Shown here: piece after piece, positions 1-5,807 of the stretch
Layout: each line of letters starts with the position of its first letter
Numbering within the stretch: position 1 is the stretch's first letter
Source: Methanosarcinales archaeon
GTDB taxonomy: Archaea; Halobacteriota; Methanosarcinia; Methanosarcinales; Methanosarcinaceae
NCBI GenBank assembly: GCA_012329085.1
Contig: JAAXQB010000342.1
Location: 1 to 8,977 of the forward strand
DNA: 8,977 nucleotides
Direction of reading: 5' to 3'
The notes under the pieces: generated by a model
Told to the model about the DNA's origin: nothing
Databases searched by the model: none
The model's input: only the letters and a program-made list of their open reading frames with translations
Program-made: the position numbers and the translations under genes

Positions 1-60
1 CCACGGTAATAATTATTAAATTTTTTAAATTTGTTTACAATATTATTTCACCTATATTTA

Positions 61-90
61 TTAGATTTTATTAGATTTTATTAGATTTTA
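61..90. repeat. Three perfect tandem copies of TTAGATTTTA
   Basis: The 10-mer TTAGATTTTA occurs three times head to tail with no mismatch, and then degenerates into TTATATATTG. The period is close to one helical turn, so the A/T runs would fall on the same face of the helix. This is a simple-sequence feature. It could be intrinsically curved DNA or just slippage in AT-rich sequence. Confidence 0.85.
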
Positions 91-116
91 TTATATATTG
101 TTGTTTAGTTTTGTGC

Positions 117-166
117 TTGCATATAATTTGTAAAGTTTATTCTTGTAAGAGAATGAACGATTATTA
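117..166 (+). repeat. Left arm of a 50-bp imperfect inverted repeat
   Basis: This segment matches the reverse complement of 1010-1059 at 44 of 50 positions by hand alignment, without gaps. Its centre is itself a hairpin: GTTTATTCT (135-143), a 6-nt loop, and AGAATGAAC (150-158), with one T-G wobble. The two arms enclose about 840 nt without a gene. Just outside the arm, TTGTGCTT (111-118) resembles sequence outside the other arm, so the repeat may extend further with a gap. I found no obvious target-site duplication. Confidence 0.8.
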
Positions 167-282
167 TATGCTTAGAAAAATTTCAATAAGTCATTTAAAA
201 TGAATAAGTGTTTGCTTATTCAAAATGAATTTATGAAATTAGTTTATTATATTTTAGATAGTATTACTATGATTTTTTTACA

Positions 283-400
283 TCACCCCATAATATCAAT
301 CAGATATATTTAGCAAATATCCATAATAAACAATATTTGCCTACAATTACTATATAGATTGTATTGGTATATATAAGTATTGTAAAACTATCTATTTATT
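283..400. repeat. Direct repeat copy 1 with internal hairpin
   Basis: First of two direct copies, with starts 144-146 nt apart. It begins TCACCCCATAA, diverges slightly, and then shares a 43-nt block (324-366) that is identical to 470-512. It contains an inverted repeat GCAAATAT (313-320) / ATATTTGC (333-340) with a 12-nt loop, and the 8-bp palindrome CTATATAG inside a larger imperfect dyad ACAAT...ATTGT. There is no coding potential. Possible roles are protein binding or a decayed element, and nothing here decides between them. Confidence 0.85.
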
Positions 401-426
401 GTTTTAATTTATTTATTTCTTATAAA

Positions 427-546
427 TCACCCCATAAAAAATCAATCATAAAAATCAAACAAATATTCGTAATAAACAATATTTGCCTACAATTACTATA
501 TAGATTGTATTGATATATAAAGATATTGTAGAATTTTCTATTTATT
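427..546. repeat. Direct repeat copy 2 with internal hairpin
   Basis: Second copy of the 283-400 unit, separated from it by 26 nt. The 43-nt core (470-512) is identical. The left part has drifted, but a hairpin persists: CAAATATT (460-467) pairs with AATATTTG (478-485) over a 10-nt loop. One base pair is lost at the outer end and one is gained at the inner end relative to copy 1. The retained pairing suggests the hairpin matters, though two copies are too few to prove it. Confidence 0.85.
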
Positions 547-915
547 TTCATAATAACTTATCATTTTACATAATCTATATTAATTATCCATATAGTTCCA
601 ACTCTATATAGCATAATATTGTGCAATGCAGACAATTCAATGATTAAATATCCATAAAGTAATTTAATGAAAATAAAAGAAATTATGGATAAAAAAAATA
701 ATTACTTATAATCCAAAGGATACAATCTCATTTGAGATAAGAAAATTCAAAATGCATACAATAAATGGCATGATAGTCATAAAGCTTGAAACAATACTTA
801 GACACAATCTCGGAAAATAATTAAACTTAAATTTTCAGATGATAAAATGCCATCGAATTTACTTGATATTATGCGGCATTCATTACATAGTTATATACTC
901 TTTAATGTTCTTTTA

Positions 916-935
916 ATATATATGTACATATATAT
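916..935. repeat. 20-bp perfect palindrome centred on GTAC
   Basis: The segment reads the same on both strands over all 20 positions (alternating AT around a central GTAC). It sits inside the inverted-repeat-bounded segment, close to the right arm. AT-alternating palindromes arise easily in such DNA, but the exactness and the nearby 18-bp palindrome (961-978) make the cluster notable. Confidence 0.8.
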
Positions 936-960
936 CATACTCTATAATTATAATTATCTA

Positions 961-978
961 ATATAAAAGCTTTTATAT
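961..978. repeat. 18-bp perfect palindrome centred on AAGCTT
   Basis: ATATAAAAG followed directly by its exact reverse complement. It lies 31 nt inside the right arm of the 50-bp inverted repeat and 25 nt from the 916-935 palindrome. It could be a dimeric protein site or a chance product of the base composition. Confidence 0.8.
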
Positions 979-1009
979 AAACCTAATATTTAATTCGTAA
1001 ACCCAAGTC

Positions 1010-1059
1010 TAATAATAGTTCATTCTCTGACAAGAATGAACTTTAAAAATTACATACAA
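1010..1059 (-). repeat. Right arm of the 50-bp imperfect inverted repeat
   Basis: Reverse complement of the left arm at 117-166, with six mismatches. The central hairpin GTTCATTCT / AGAATGAAC (1018-1026 and 1033-1041, 6-nt loop CTGACA) is perfect here, while the left copy has one G-T pair. The loop also matches in inverted orientation (TGTCAG against TGTAAG), so this is a true inverted repeat and not just two similar hairpins. Confidence 0.8.
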
Positions 1060-1282
1060 TAAAAAAAGCACAATAAAAATGAAAAACAAATCACATATAT
1101 TTGCAATACTCATAGTATTCATACATAATTTCTTAACTATTGTAAATTTTTTTAAATTTATAGCTGCCACAAATATTTAATTTGTGCCATATCCGAAATG
1201 GTTAAATATTAATACCAATTGATATATCTATTAGTTTATTACAAATTTTTAAAATCTATTCTCGAATATGGATGTGAATAAT

Positions 1283-1723
1283 ATGAAAAGTAACTTATAC
1301 AAAAATATATTAATAGCAGTCGATGGATCTGAACCTAATAAAAAAGCAATTTCATTAGGATTAGAGCTTGCAAAACTTTCCGAAGCAAAAATATATGCCG
1401 TGTATGTGACAGATACTACAGCATTTGCTTCAATTCCTATGGATGCAGGATGGGAAGTTATGTACAATCTTATAAAAGAGGAGGGTAACAAGGCAACTAG
1501 TTATGTGAAAGATCTTGCAAAATCAATGGAACTTGATACAGAGTCTGTAATTATTGAAGGAAATCCTGGTATTGAAATTATAAAATTTTCAGAAGAAAAT
1601 GAAATAGATGTTATTGTTATTGGTAAAACTGGAAAAAGCATGTTGGATAAATTTTTACTTGGTAGTGTAGCGGATAAAGTTATACGAAAATCAAAAATTC
1701 CTGTGCTTGTAATTCGTGGATAA
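1283..1723 (+). CDS. Universal stress protein, UspA family
   Basis: A soluble single-domain universal stress protein (146 residues, the usual length), expected to bind ATP and act as a homodimer in the cytoplasm under stress or energy limitation. It opens with the family's first strand, NILIAVDGSE, with the ATP-contacting Asp at residue 14. Near the C-terminus it has the complete nucleotide motif G-x2-G-x9-G-S (G114, G117, G127, S128), then the last strand IPVLVIRG. This places it in the ATP-binding subgroup. I chose ATG 1283 rather than the in-frame ATG at 1268 because GGATGTGA (1270-1277), close to the archaeal GGAGGTGA, lies 5 nt upstream of it, while nothing comparable precedes 1268. The gene is 64 nt upstream of the CBS gene in the same direction and may be co-transcribed with it. 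The client process is unknown. Confidence 0.93.
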   Translation: MKSNLYKNILIAVDGSEPNKKAISLGLELAKLSEAKIYAVYVTDTTAFASIPMDAGWEVMYNLIKEEGNKATSYVKDLAKSMELDTESVIIEGNPGIEIIKFSEENEIDVIVIGKTGKSMLDKFLLGSVADKVIRKSKIPVLVIRG

Positions 1724-1787
1724 TACATTAATAAAAATATAAATTAAATATAAATTAATAGGGATATTAAATTATAGAGGTGCCGTA

Positions 1788-2642
1788 ATGCCAAAAGATA
1801 CACTTGTAAAAAACATAATGACAAAATCAGTGATAAGCGTTTCACTTCCAGGTTCAAGAGATGAAGTTCTTGGTTTGCTAAGGGATAAAAAAATATCTGG
1901 AGTTCCTGTTATGAAAAATGGAGAACTCATAGGTATTGTCACACGATCTAATCTACTTAAAAATCCAGAAGAAGATCAATTAGCATTGCTTATGACTAGA
2001 ACTCCTGTGACAATTACTCAAAATAAAAGTATAGTGGATGCTGCAAAATTGCTTATTGCCCAGGACATAAGTAAGTTACCAGTTCTAAATAAAAATGGAA
2101 AAATGACAGGACTTGTGACAACATCAGACATCGTGGATAGTATAGCAACACTTAATATCACAGAACCTATAAGAAATCACCTAAGCAATGGAGTTGTATC
2201 TGTATGGGATAAAACCCCTCTTTCAGTAGTTGCAAGAATAATGGAACTTTCAAATGTAAAAGCAGTTCCAATTCTTGATTCCGATCTTGAACTTGTTGGA
2301 ATTATATCTGAATCAGATATTATAAGTGCAAGTGTTGTGCAAGATTCTATTGAAGTGTCAGATATGTCAGCTGGATCAGATGATGATGATTGGACATGGG
2401 AATCCTATCGAGATACCATGAGTTTATATTATAGTGTGTCAAAAATCAATGTTCCAAAAATTCCTGTAAGTGAATTCATGATAAAAAAACCAATAACTGT
2501 ATCATGCAATTCAGAAATAAGTGAGTGTGCATTAGAAATGAAAAAATCTAATATTAATCAAATTCCAGTAATCAATACAGAACAAAAATTACTTGGACTT
2601 ATGAGATCGCGAGATTTTTTGAAAGTACTTATAAAAGAATAA
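1788..2642 (+). CDS. Four-CBS-domain protein
   Basis: A 284-residue protein made only of CBS domains: about 5-58, 63-120, 125-188 and 225-284. Each has the pattern of an IM-x-K/R start, a GVPV or KLPV strand, and a G(I/L)V-T-x-SD-type end (GIVTRSN, GLVTTSD, GIISESD, GLMRSRD). CBS pairs form Bateman modules that typically bind AMP, ATP, S-adenosylmethionine or other adenosyl ligands, so this should be a cytosolic adenine-nucleotide sensor without its own catalytic domain. An acidic and aromatic insert (residues 198-215, SDDDDWTWESYRD) separates CBS3 from CBS4 and is not part of the CBS fold. A good ribosome binding site, GAGGTG at 1777-1782, precedes the ATG by 5 nt. The next gene starts one base after the stop, so this protein is tightly coupled to the ArfC-type reductase. 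The ligand and target are not shown. Confidence 0.93.
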   Translation: MPKDTLVKNIMTKSVISVSLPGSRDEVLGLLRDKKISGVPVMKNGELIGIVTRSNLLKNPEEDQLALLMTRTPVTITQNKSIVDAAKLLIAQDISKLPVLNKNGKMTGLVTTSDIVDSIATLNITEPIRNHLSNGVVSVWDKTPLSVVARIMELSNVKAVPILDSDLELVGIISESDIISASVVQDSIEVSDMSAGSDDDDWTWESYRDTMSLYYSVSKINVPKIPVSEFMIKKPITVSCNSEISECALEMKKSNINQIPVINTEQKLLGLMRSRDFLKVLIKE

Positions 2643-2643
2643 A

Positions 2644-3339
2644 ATGAACCGCCCATTTACATTCATAAATTCTGCAATTTCTGTAGATGGTAAGATTTCC
2701 ACAATAGAGCGAAAACAAATTAAAATCTCTGGAACCATTGATTTTGATAGAGTTGATGAACTTCGTGCAAATTCAGATGCAATCATGGTTGGAATTGGAA
2801 CTATGCTTGCAGATGATCCAAGTCTTACTGTAAAATCAAAAAATAGAAGGGATGCACGAAAGCAGAAAGGATATCGTGAAAACCCAATCCGAATTGTTGT
2901 GGATAGTAAAGCACGAACTCCAATCGATGCTGACATTTTTAAAAAGGGCGAAGGCGAAAAAATAATTGCTGTATCTAAGCTTGCGCCAATTGAAAAAATT
3001 AATTTATTAAAAGAAAAGGCAACTGTTATTGTAGCAGGTGAAACCCAAGTAAATCTTATTAAATTGATTGAACAATTAAAATCTATGGGAGTTAATCAAT
3101 TGATGGTCGAAGGTGGAGCAGGGCTTAATTTTGCAATGTTATCTCAGGGACTTGTGGATGAGATTTATACATTTATTGGAAATATAATAATTGGTGGCAG
3201 TTTATCACCATCATTATCAGACGGAGCTGGTTTTTTAGAGCAAGAAATATTAAATCTTAAACTTAAATCATTTAATCAGATGGATGACGGCATACTTATA
3301 GAATGGACAGTAGAAAATAAGCATCATGAACATTCTTGA
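2644..3339 (+). CDS. arfC: 2,5-diamino-6-(ribosylamino)pyrimidinone 5'-phosphate reductase (ArfC/RibD C-terminal type)
   Basis: Probable NADPH-dependent reductase of the archaeal pathway to riboflavin and the deazaflavin F420. It converts the ribosylamino side chain of the pyrimidine 5'-phosphate to a ribitylamino chain. The protein is 231 residues and has the single RibD C-terminal (dihydrofolate-reductase-like) fold without the N-terminal deaminase of bacterial RibD, as is usual in archaea. Visible motifs are an opening strand with INSAISVDGKIS (8-19), the block VGIGTMLADDPSLTV (49-63), RIVVDSKARTP (83-93), and the cofactor-region VEGGAGLNFAM (155-165). The end TFIGNIIIGG (176-185) is also typical. 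It starts one base after the CBS stop, and its last 14 bases overlap the start of the Nif3 gene, so all three are one transcription unit. There is no clear ribosome binding site of its own, consistent with translational coupling. A general RibD-like reductase is the only reasonable alternative. Confidence 0.9.
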   Translation: MNRPFTFINSAISVDGKISTIERKQIKISGTIDFDRVDELRANSDAIMVGIGTMLADDPSLTVKSKNRRDARKQKGYRENPIRIVVDSKARTPIDADIFKKGEGEKIIAVSKLAPIEKINLLKEKATVIVAGETQVNLIKLIEQLKSMGVNQLMVEGGAGLNFAMLSQGLVDEIYTFIGNIIIGGSLSPSLSDGAGFLEQEILNLKLKSFNQMDDGILIEWTVENKHHEHS

Positions 3340-4081
3340 AATTGTAAAAATTCTTGAAGAAATTGCACCGCCTGCTCTTGCAGAAGATTTTGATGAAGGA
3401 AAGATTGGACTTATTCTTGATGTTAAAGAAAATATTTCTAAAATTGCAATTGCACTTGATCCTACGATTGCAGTAATAGAGCAAGCCGCAAAAATTAAAG
3501 CTGATTTATTGATAACCCACCATACACTTATTTTTAATCCAATTACTATTATTTCTAAATCATTATCATCAAAACTTAAAATTTTATTGGATAATGAGAT
3601 TTCTTTTTATAGCATGCATACCAATTATGATAAAGTAAAAGGTGGCGTAAATGATATACTTGCAGAAAAGCTTGGACTCTATGATATTAAAGAATTGCCA
3701 GTTGGAAGAATTGGTAAAATAAATACACATTCTACAAGTGAATTTGCAAAGCATGTTTCAGTGTGTTTAAATACTTCCTTGCAATATATTGGAGAAAAAA
3801 ATATTGAAACTGTGATGGTTGTAGGCGGAAGTGGATTTACAAAAAAATTTTTAGATATTGCAAAAGAACACTCTGTTGATGCATTTGTATCAAGTGAACT
3901 TAAACATAGTGTTGCATTAGATTATAAAGATATTGTACTTATTGATGCAACACATTATGCTACTGAAAATCCATCAATGAAAAAATTATCTGAATTGCTT
4001 AATAATATGATTGAAGTGGAAATTGAATTTATTGATTCAAATCCAAATATCAAAGCAATTAATTATAATTGTTACGATTGA
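3326..4081 (+). CDS. Nif3-like dinuclear metal-centre protein (Nif3/YbgI family)
   Basis: A 251-residue member of the Nif3 family. Known structures show a toroidal hexamer with a two-metal site in each subunit, but the reaction remains unsettled. The common name 'GTP cyclohydrolase 1 type 2' is an assignment by analogy. All expected metal ligands are visible: the pair H65-H66 in LLITHHTLIF, H98 and D102 in MHTNYD, and H210 with E214 in the C-terminal DATHYATE. The N-terminus (EIAPPALAEDFDEGKIGLIL) matches the family start, which supports ATG 3326 even though it lies inside the end of the upstream gene (14-base overlap). The protein ends 8 bases before the 3' end of the convergent tRNA gene. 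Its place behind an ArfC-type gene suggests a link with flavin or F420 metabolism. That link is inferred from position only. Confidence 0.9.
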   Translation: MNILEIVKILEEIAPPALAEDFDEGKIGLILDVKENISKIAIALDPTIAVIEQAAKIKADLLITHHTLIFNPITIISKSLSSKLKILLDNEISFYSMHTNYDKVKGGVNDILAEKLGLYDIKELPVGRIGKINTHSTSEFAKHVSVCLNTSLQYIGEKNIETVMVVGGSGFTKKFLDIAKEHSVDAFVSSELKHSVALDYKDIVLIDATHYATENPSMKKLSELLNNMIEVEIEFIDSNPNIKAINYNCYD

Positions 4082-4089
4082 ATTTAAAA

Positions 4090-4207
4090 CGCCGAGGATG
4101 GGATTCGAACCCATGCATCCCGCAAGGGAAAACAGGTCTCGAGCCTGCCGCATATAGACTCAAACAAGAATTTACTTATTTTGATTAGTCCGCTCTGCTA
4201 CCTCGGC
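4090..4207 (-). tRNA. tRNA-Ser(CGA) with a D-loop intron
   Basis: Read on the minus strand. The acceptor stem GCCGAGG (4207-4201) pairs with CCUCGGC, and the discriminator G is 4090. No CCA is encoded, and TTTT follows. The D stem GCA pairs with UGC, and the D-loop holds A14, G15, G18-G19 and A21. The anticodon arm is GCAGG-CUCGAGA-CCUGU with anticodon CGA (serine, codon UCG). The long variable arm (UCCC/GGGA) is the class II form expected of tRNA-Ser, and the T arm is AUGGG-UUCGAAU-CCCAU. Removing about 32 nt (4153-4184) between the last D-loop base and the 3' strand of the D stem gives an 86-nt mature tRNA with every stem intact. The gene lies tail to tail with nif3 and head to head with thrC. 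An A/T-rich TATA candidate lies at 4235-4243. Confidence 0.93.
4153..4184 (-). other. Intron in the D-loop of tRNA-Ser, with bulge-helix-bulge-like structure
   Basis: The insertion can fold as an archaeal splicing substrate. Exon bases GGACU (4191-4187) pair with intron bases AGUCU (4160-4156) as the central helix. AAU (4186-4184) forms a 3-nt 5' bulge, and CAAA/UUUG plus AAG/CUU form the inner helix. The 3' side bulge is UAUA or AUA before UGC. Cutting after the second bulge base on the 5' side ends exon 1 exactly at the last D-loop base. The 3' cut is uncertain by one base (a 31- or 32-nt intron). The position is about 22/23 in tRNA numbering rather than the common 37/38. Confidence 0.8.
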
Positions 4208-4234
4208 AGTATTCACAATATTTAAGCTGTTATC

Positions 4235-4243
4235 TATTATAAA
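4235..4243. promoter_or_regulatory. TATA-like element shared by tRNA-Ser and thrC
   Basis: TATTATAAA and its complement read as a TATA box on both strands. On the minus strand its centre is about 32 nt upstream of the tRNA 5' end, the expected spacing for an archaeal promoter. On the plus strand, transcription would start only a few bases before the thrC ribosome binding site (AAGGAG, 4256-4261), giving a very short leader. An alternative thrC element, AATATTTAA, lies at about 4217-4225. Confidence 0.4.
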
Positions 4244-4268
4244 TCCATCGAGAACAAGGAGAAAAATA

Positions 4269-5474
4269 ATGTATTATGTAAAATGTATCGAATGTGATAA
4301 AAAATACTCAAAAGAAGCTGTAATATATAAATGCGAATGTAATGGATTACTTGATATAATTTATGATTATTCTTCCATTGATATCGATAAAGAAAAACTT
4401 AAAAATATTCCATTATCTGTATGGAAATATAAAGCATTGCTCCCTATTGACTCTAAACCAGTTTCAATACAAGAAGGCGGCACTCCGTTATATAAGTGTG
4501 ATAAGATTGCTAAAGAACTTGGAATAAAAGAGCTTTATATAAAACATGAGGGAATGAATCCCACAGGTTCGTTTAAGGATAGGGGCATGACTGTTGGAGT
4601 GTCAAAAGCTATGGAACTTGGGATGAAAGTTATTGCGTGTGCATCCACTGGAAACACTTCTGCATCTCTTGCAGCATATGGGGCAAAAGCAGGACTCCCC
4701 GTTGTTGTGCTATTGCCTGAAGGAAAAGTTGCTCTTGGGAAAATTGCACAAGCTTTGATGCATGGTGCAAAAGTATTAAGTGTTAGAGGAAATTTTGATG
4801 ATGCTCTTGTGCTTGTGCGGGAATTATGCGACAAAGAACAATTTTATTTATTGAATTCTATCAATCCATATAGGTTAGAAGGTCAAAAAACTATTGGTTT
4901 TGAAATAATAGATCAACTTGGATTTAATGTTCCTGATAGGGTGGTGCTTCCTGTTGGAAATGCTGGAAATATTACTGCAATCTTCAAAGGATTTAAAGAG
5001 TTTAAATTGCTTGGGCTTACTGATAAAATCCCAAAAATGATGGGAATTCAATCAGAAGGAGCGGCACCAATCACGAATGCGGTAAGAGCTGGGGCAGATG
5101 ATACAATTCCAATACAAAATCCAGAAACAATCGCTACTGCAATTCGTATAGGCAATCCTGTAAATGCGATTAAGGCACTTAAAGCTATAAAAGAATCAAA
5201 TGGGTCGTCAGAAACTGTGACAGATGAAGAGATTATTTGGGCACAAAAAATCTTGGCGAGTGTTGAGGGTATTGGAGTTGAACCTGCAAGTGCAGCATCA
5301 ATTGCAGGACTTAAAAAATTACTTAATCAGGGCGTTATTGGGAGGGATGAAACGGTAGTATGTGTGACAACAGGGCACCTCTTAAAAGATCCAGAAGAAG
5401 TTATTGATAATTGCGATGAGCCGATAGTTGTAGATGCTACGATAGAATCGATTCGAGATGCGGTGTTTGATTAA
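4269..5474 (+). CDS. thrC: Threonine synthase
   Basis: A PLP-dependent enzyme converting O-phosphohomoserine to threonine in the last step of the pathway. It is 401 residues long, the size of the archaeal/plant-like class. An N-terminal zinc-ribbon-like segment holds C6-x2-C9 and C22-x-C24. The PLP lysine is K103 in NPTGSFKDRGM. The phosphate-side loop is ASTGNTSASLAAYG (125-138), the PLP phosphate glycine loop is LPVGNAGN (227-234), and the C-terminal TTGHLLKD (367-374) is typical. EGGTPL (69-74) is the usual first block. The ribosome binding site AAGGAG (4256-4261) ends 7 nt before the ATG. The gene stands alone: it diverges from the tRNA and is followed by a hairpin cluster that probably ends transcription. 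It shows no sign of damage. Confidence 0.96.
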   Translation: MYYVKCIECDKKYSKEAVIYKCECNGLLDIIYDYSSIDIDKEKLKNIPLSVWKYKALLPIDSKPVSIQEGGTPLYKCDKIAKELGIKELYIKHEGMNPTGSFKDRGMTVGVSKAMELGMKVIACASTGNTSASLAAYGAKAGLPVVVLLPEGKVALGKIAQALMHGAKVLSVRGNFDDALVLVRELCDKEQFYLLNSINPYRLEGQKTIGFEIIDQLGFNVPDRVVLPVGNAGNITAIFKGFKEFKLLGLTDKIPKMMGIQSEGAAPITNAVRAGADDTIPIQNPETIATAIRIGNPVNAIKALKAIKESNGSSETVTDEEIIWAQKILASVEGIGVEPASAASIAGLKKLLNQGVIGRDETVVCVTTGHLLKDPEEVIDNCDEPIVVDATIESIRDAVFD

Positions 5475-5488
5475 AATTTATTTATAAC

Positions 5489-5553
5489 ATTCGGAACGCA
5501 CATTCGGAAAGCTCGTTCGGAACGAACGAGCGTATGAGAAAATCTCTGATTTT
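5489..5553 (+). repeat. Dispersed hairpin repeat, copy A
   Basis: This segment recurs at 8658-8721. The last 40 nt (5514-5553 against 8682-8721) align without gaps with 7 mismatches, and the flanking TTCGGAACG is shared about 24 nt upstream in both. Copy A folds into two neighbouring hairpins: a 9-bp perfect stem GCTCGTTCG-GAA-CGAACGAGC (5511-5531) and a 7-bp stem GAAAATC-TCT-GATTTTC (5538-5554). It starts about 15 nt after the thrC stop, so the hairpins could act as a terminator or RNA-stabilising element. A second copy far from any 3' end argues for an independent repeat family. Confidence 0.75.
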
Positions 5554-5690
5554 CGAACAAATGAGCGTAAACACCCATTCTTTCAGAATGAGTTATTCGA
5601 ACGAATGTGCATAAACCCCCTATTCTTTCGAAAATTTTATTTTAAAATATTCTTCCAGAAATTTTATTCAGAATGAGTTTAAGAAAATAT
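5554..5690. repeat. Cluster of degenerate short direct repeats and hairpins
   Basis: Two ~31-nt units (5554-5584 and 5598-5629) share CGAAC-AATG-GC-TAAAC and a CCC-ATTCTTTC end, with about five differences and one inserted base. A 21-nt unit at 5621-5641 recurs at 5648-5668 with three differences. Small hairpins are interleaved: CATTCT-TTC-AGAATG (5576-5590) and ATTCG-AA-CGAAT (5595-5606). The units are irregular, so this is not a CRISPR array. Confidence 0.65.
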
Positions 5691-5807
5691 AGATTTTCAA
5701 ATGAATGGACTTGTTTTAAATTACAAAAAATGTTAGAACAATCACAAATATTTGATAGTCAATTCTCAAGAATGAATGTTTTACATCAACTATTTCAATG
5801 TCTTAAA

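Larger units (their letters stand above)
1..1282. other. Long AT-rich gene-free region, left part of window
   Basis: No open frame here looks like a gene: all are short, rich in Asn/Ile/Lys/Tyr, and lack a ribosome binding site. The stretch instead holds several layers of repeats, listed separately: a 10-bp tandem triplet, a pair of ~50-bp inverted repeats at 117-166 and 1010-1059, a ~120-bp direct repeat inside them, and two perfect palindromes. Base composition is far more A/T than in the neighbouring genes. It could be a decayed mobile element, a replication or segregation locus, or plain decayed intergenic DNA. No initiator or transposase gene is visible to decide between these. Confidence 0.7.
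5475..5807. other. Gene-free region between convergent genes, filled with hairpins and short repeats
   Basis: This gap separates the 3' ends of thrC and the minus-strand gene at 5808-6221. From 5489 to about 5690 it is a succession of short, unusually CG-containing hairpins and degenerate direct repeats rich in TTCG/CGAA. Some may end transcription from either side. The open frame that runs on the plus strand from 5673 is the complement of the neighbouring gene's 3' part, not a gene. Confidence 0.75.

Noticed and set aside
283..546. Archaeal replication origin with origin recognition boxes
   Set aside because: There is no Orc1/Cdc6 gene in the window and the repeats lack the G-rich part of known origin boxes. 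It is kept only as one hypothesis for the inverted-repeat segment.
667..960. Broken reading frames such as MKIKEIMDKKN and FSDDKMPSNLLDIMRHS, considered as a decayed transposase
   Set aside because: Joining them needs several frameshifts, no family is recognisable, and there is no ribosome binding site. Such frames are expected by chance in 80% A/T DNA.
1268..1282. ATG 1268 as the start of the universal stress protein
   Set aside because: The GGATGTGA motif lies downstream of it and is placed correctly for ATG 1283. The five extra residues are not part of the family fold.
1249..1728. Two minus-strand open frames opposite the universal stress protein gene
   Set aside because: They are antisense shadows of a clearly identified gene, Ser/Phe/Ile-rich and without motifs or ribosome binding sites.
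2589..3484. Minus-strand open frames (2589-2936 and 3296-3484) opposite arfC and nif3
   Set aside because: They lie inside well-supported plus-strand genes, and their products are low-complexity or Cys/Asn/Phe-rich with no recognisable fold.
4535..4834. Minus-strand open frame of 99 codons inside thrC
   Set aside because: It is an antisense shadow of the PLP-binding core, which is fully conserved on the plus strand.
5554..5690. Possible CRISPR array
   Set aside because: Repeat units are only two or three, irregular in length and diverged, and the spaces between them are repeats themselves. No cas gene is nearby.
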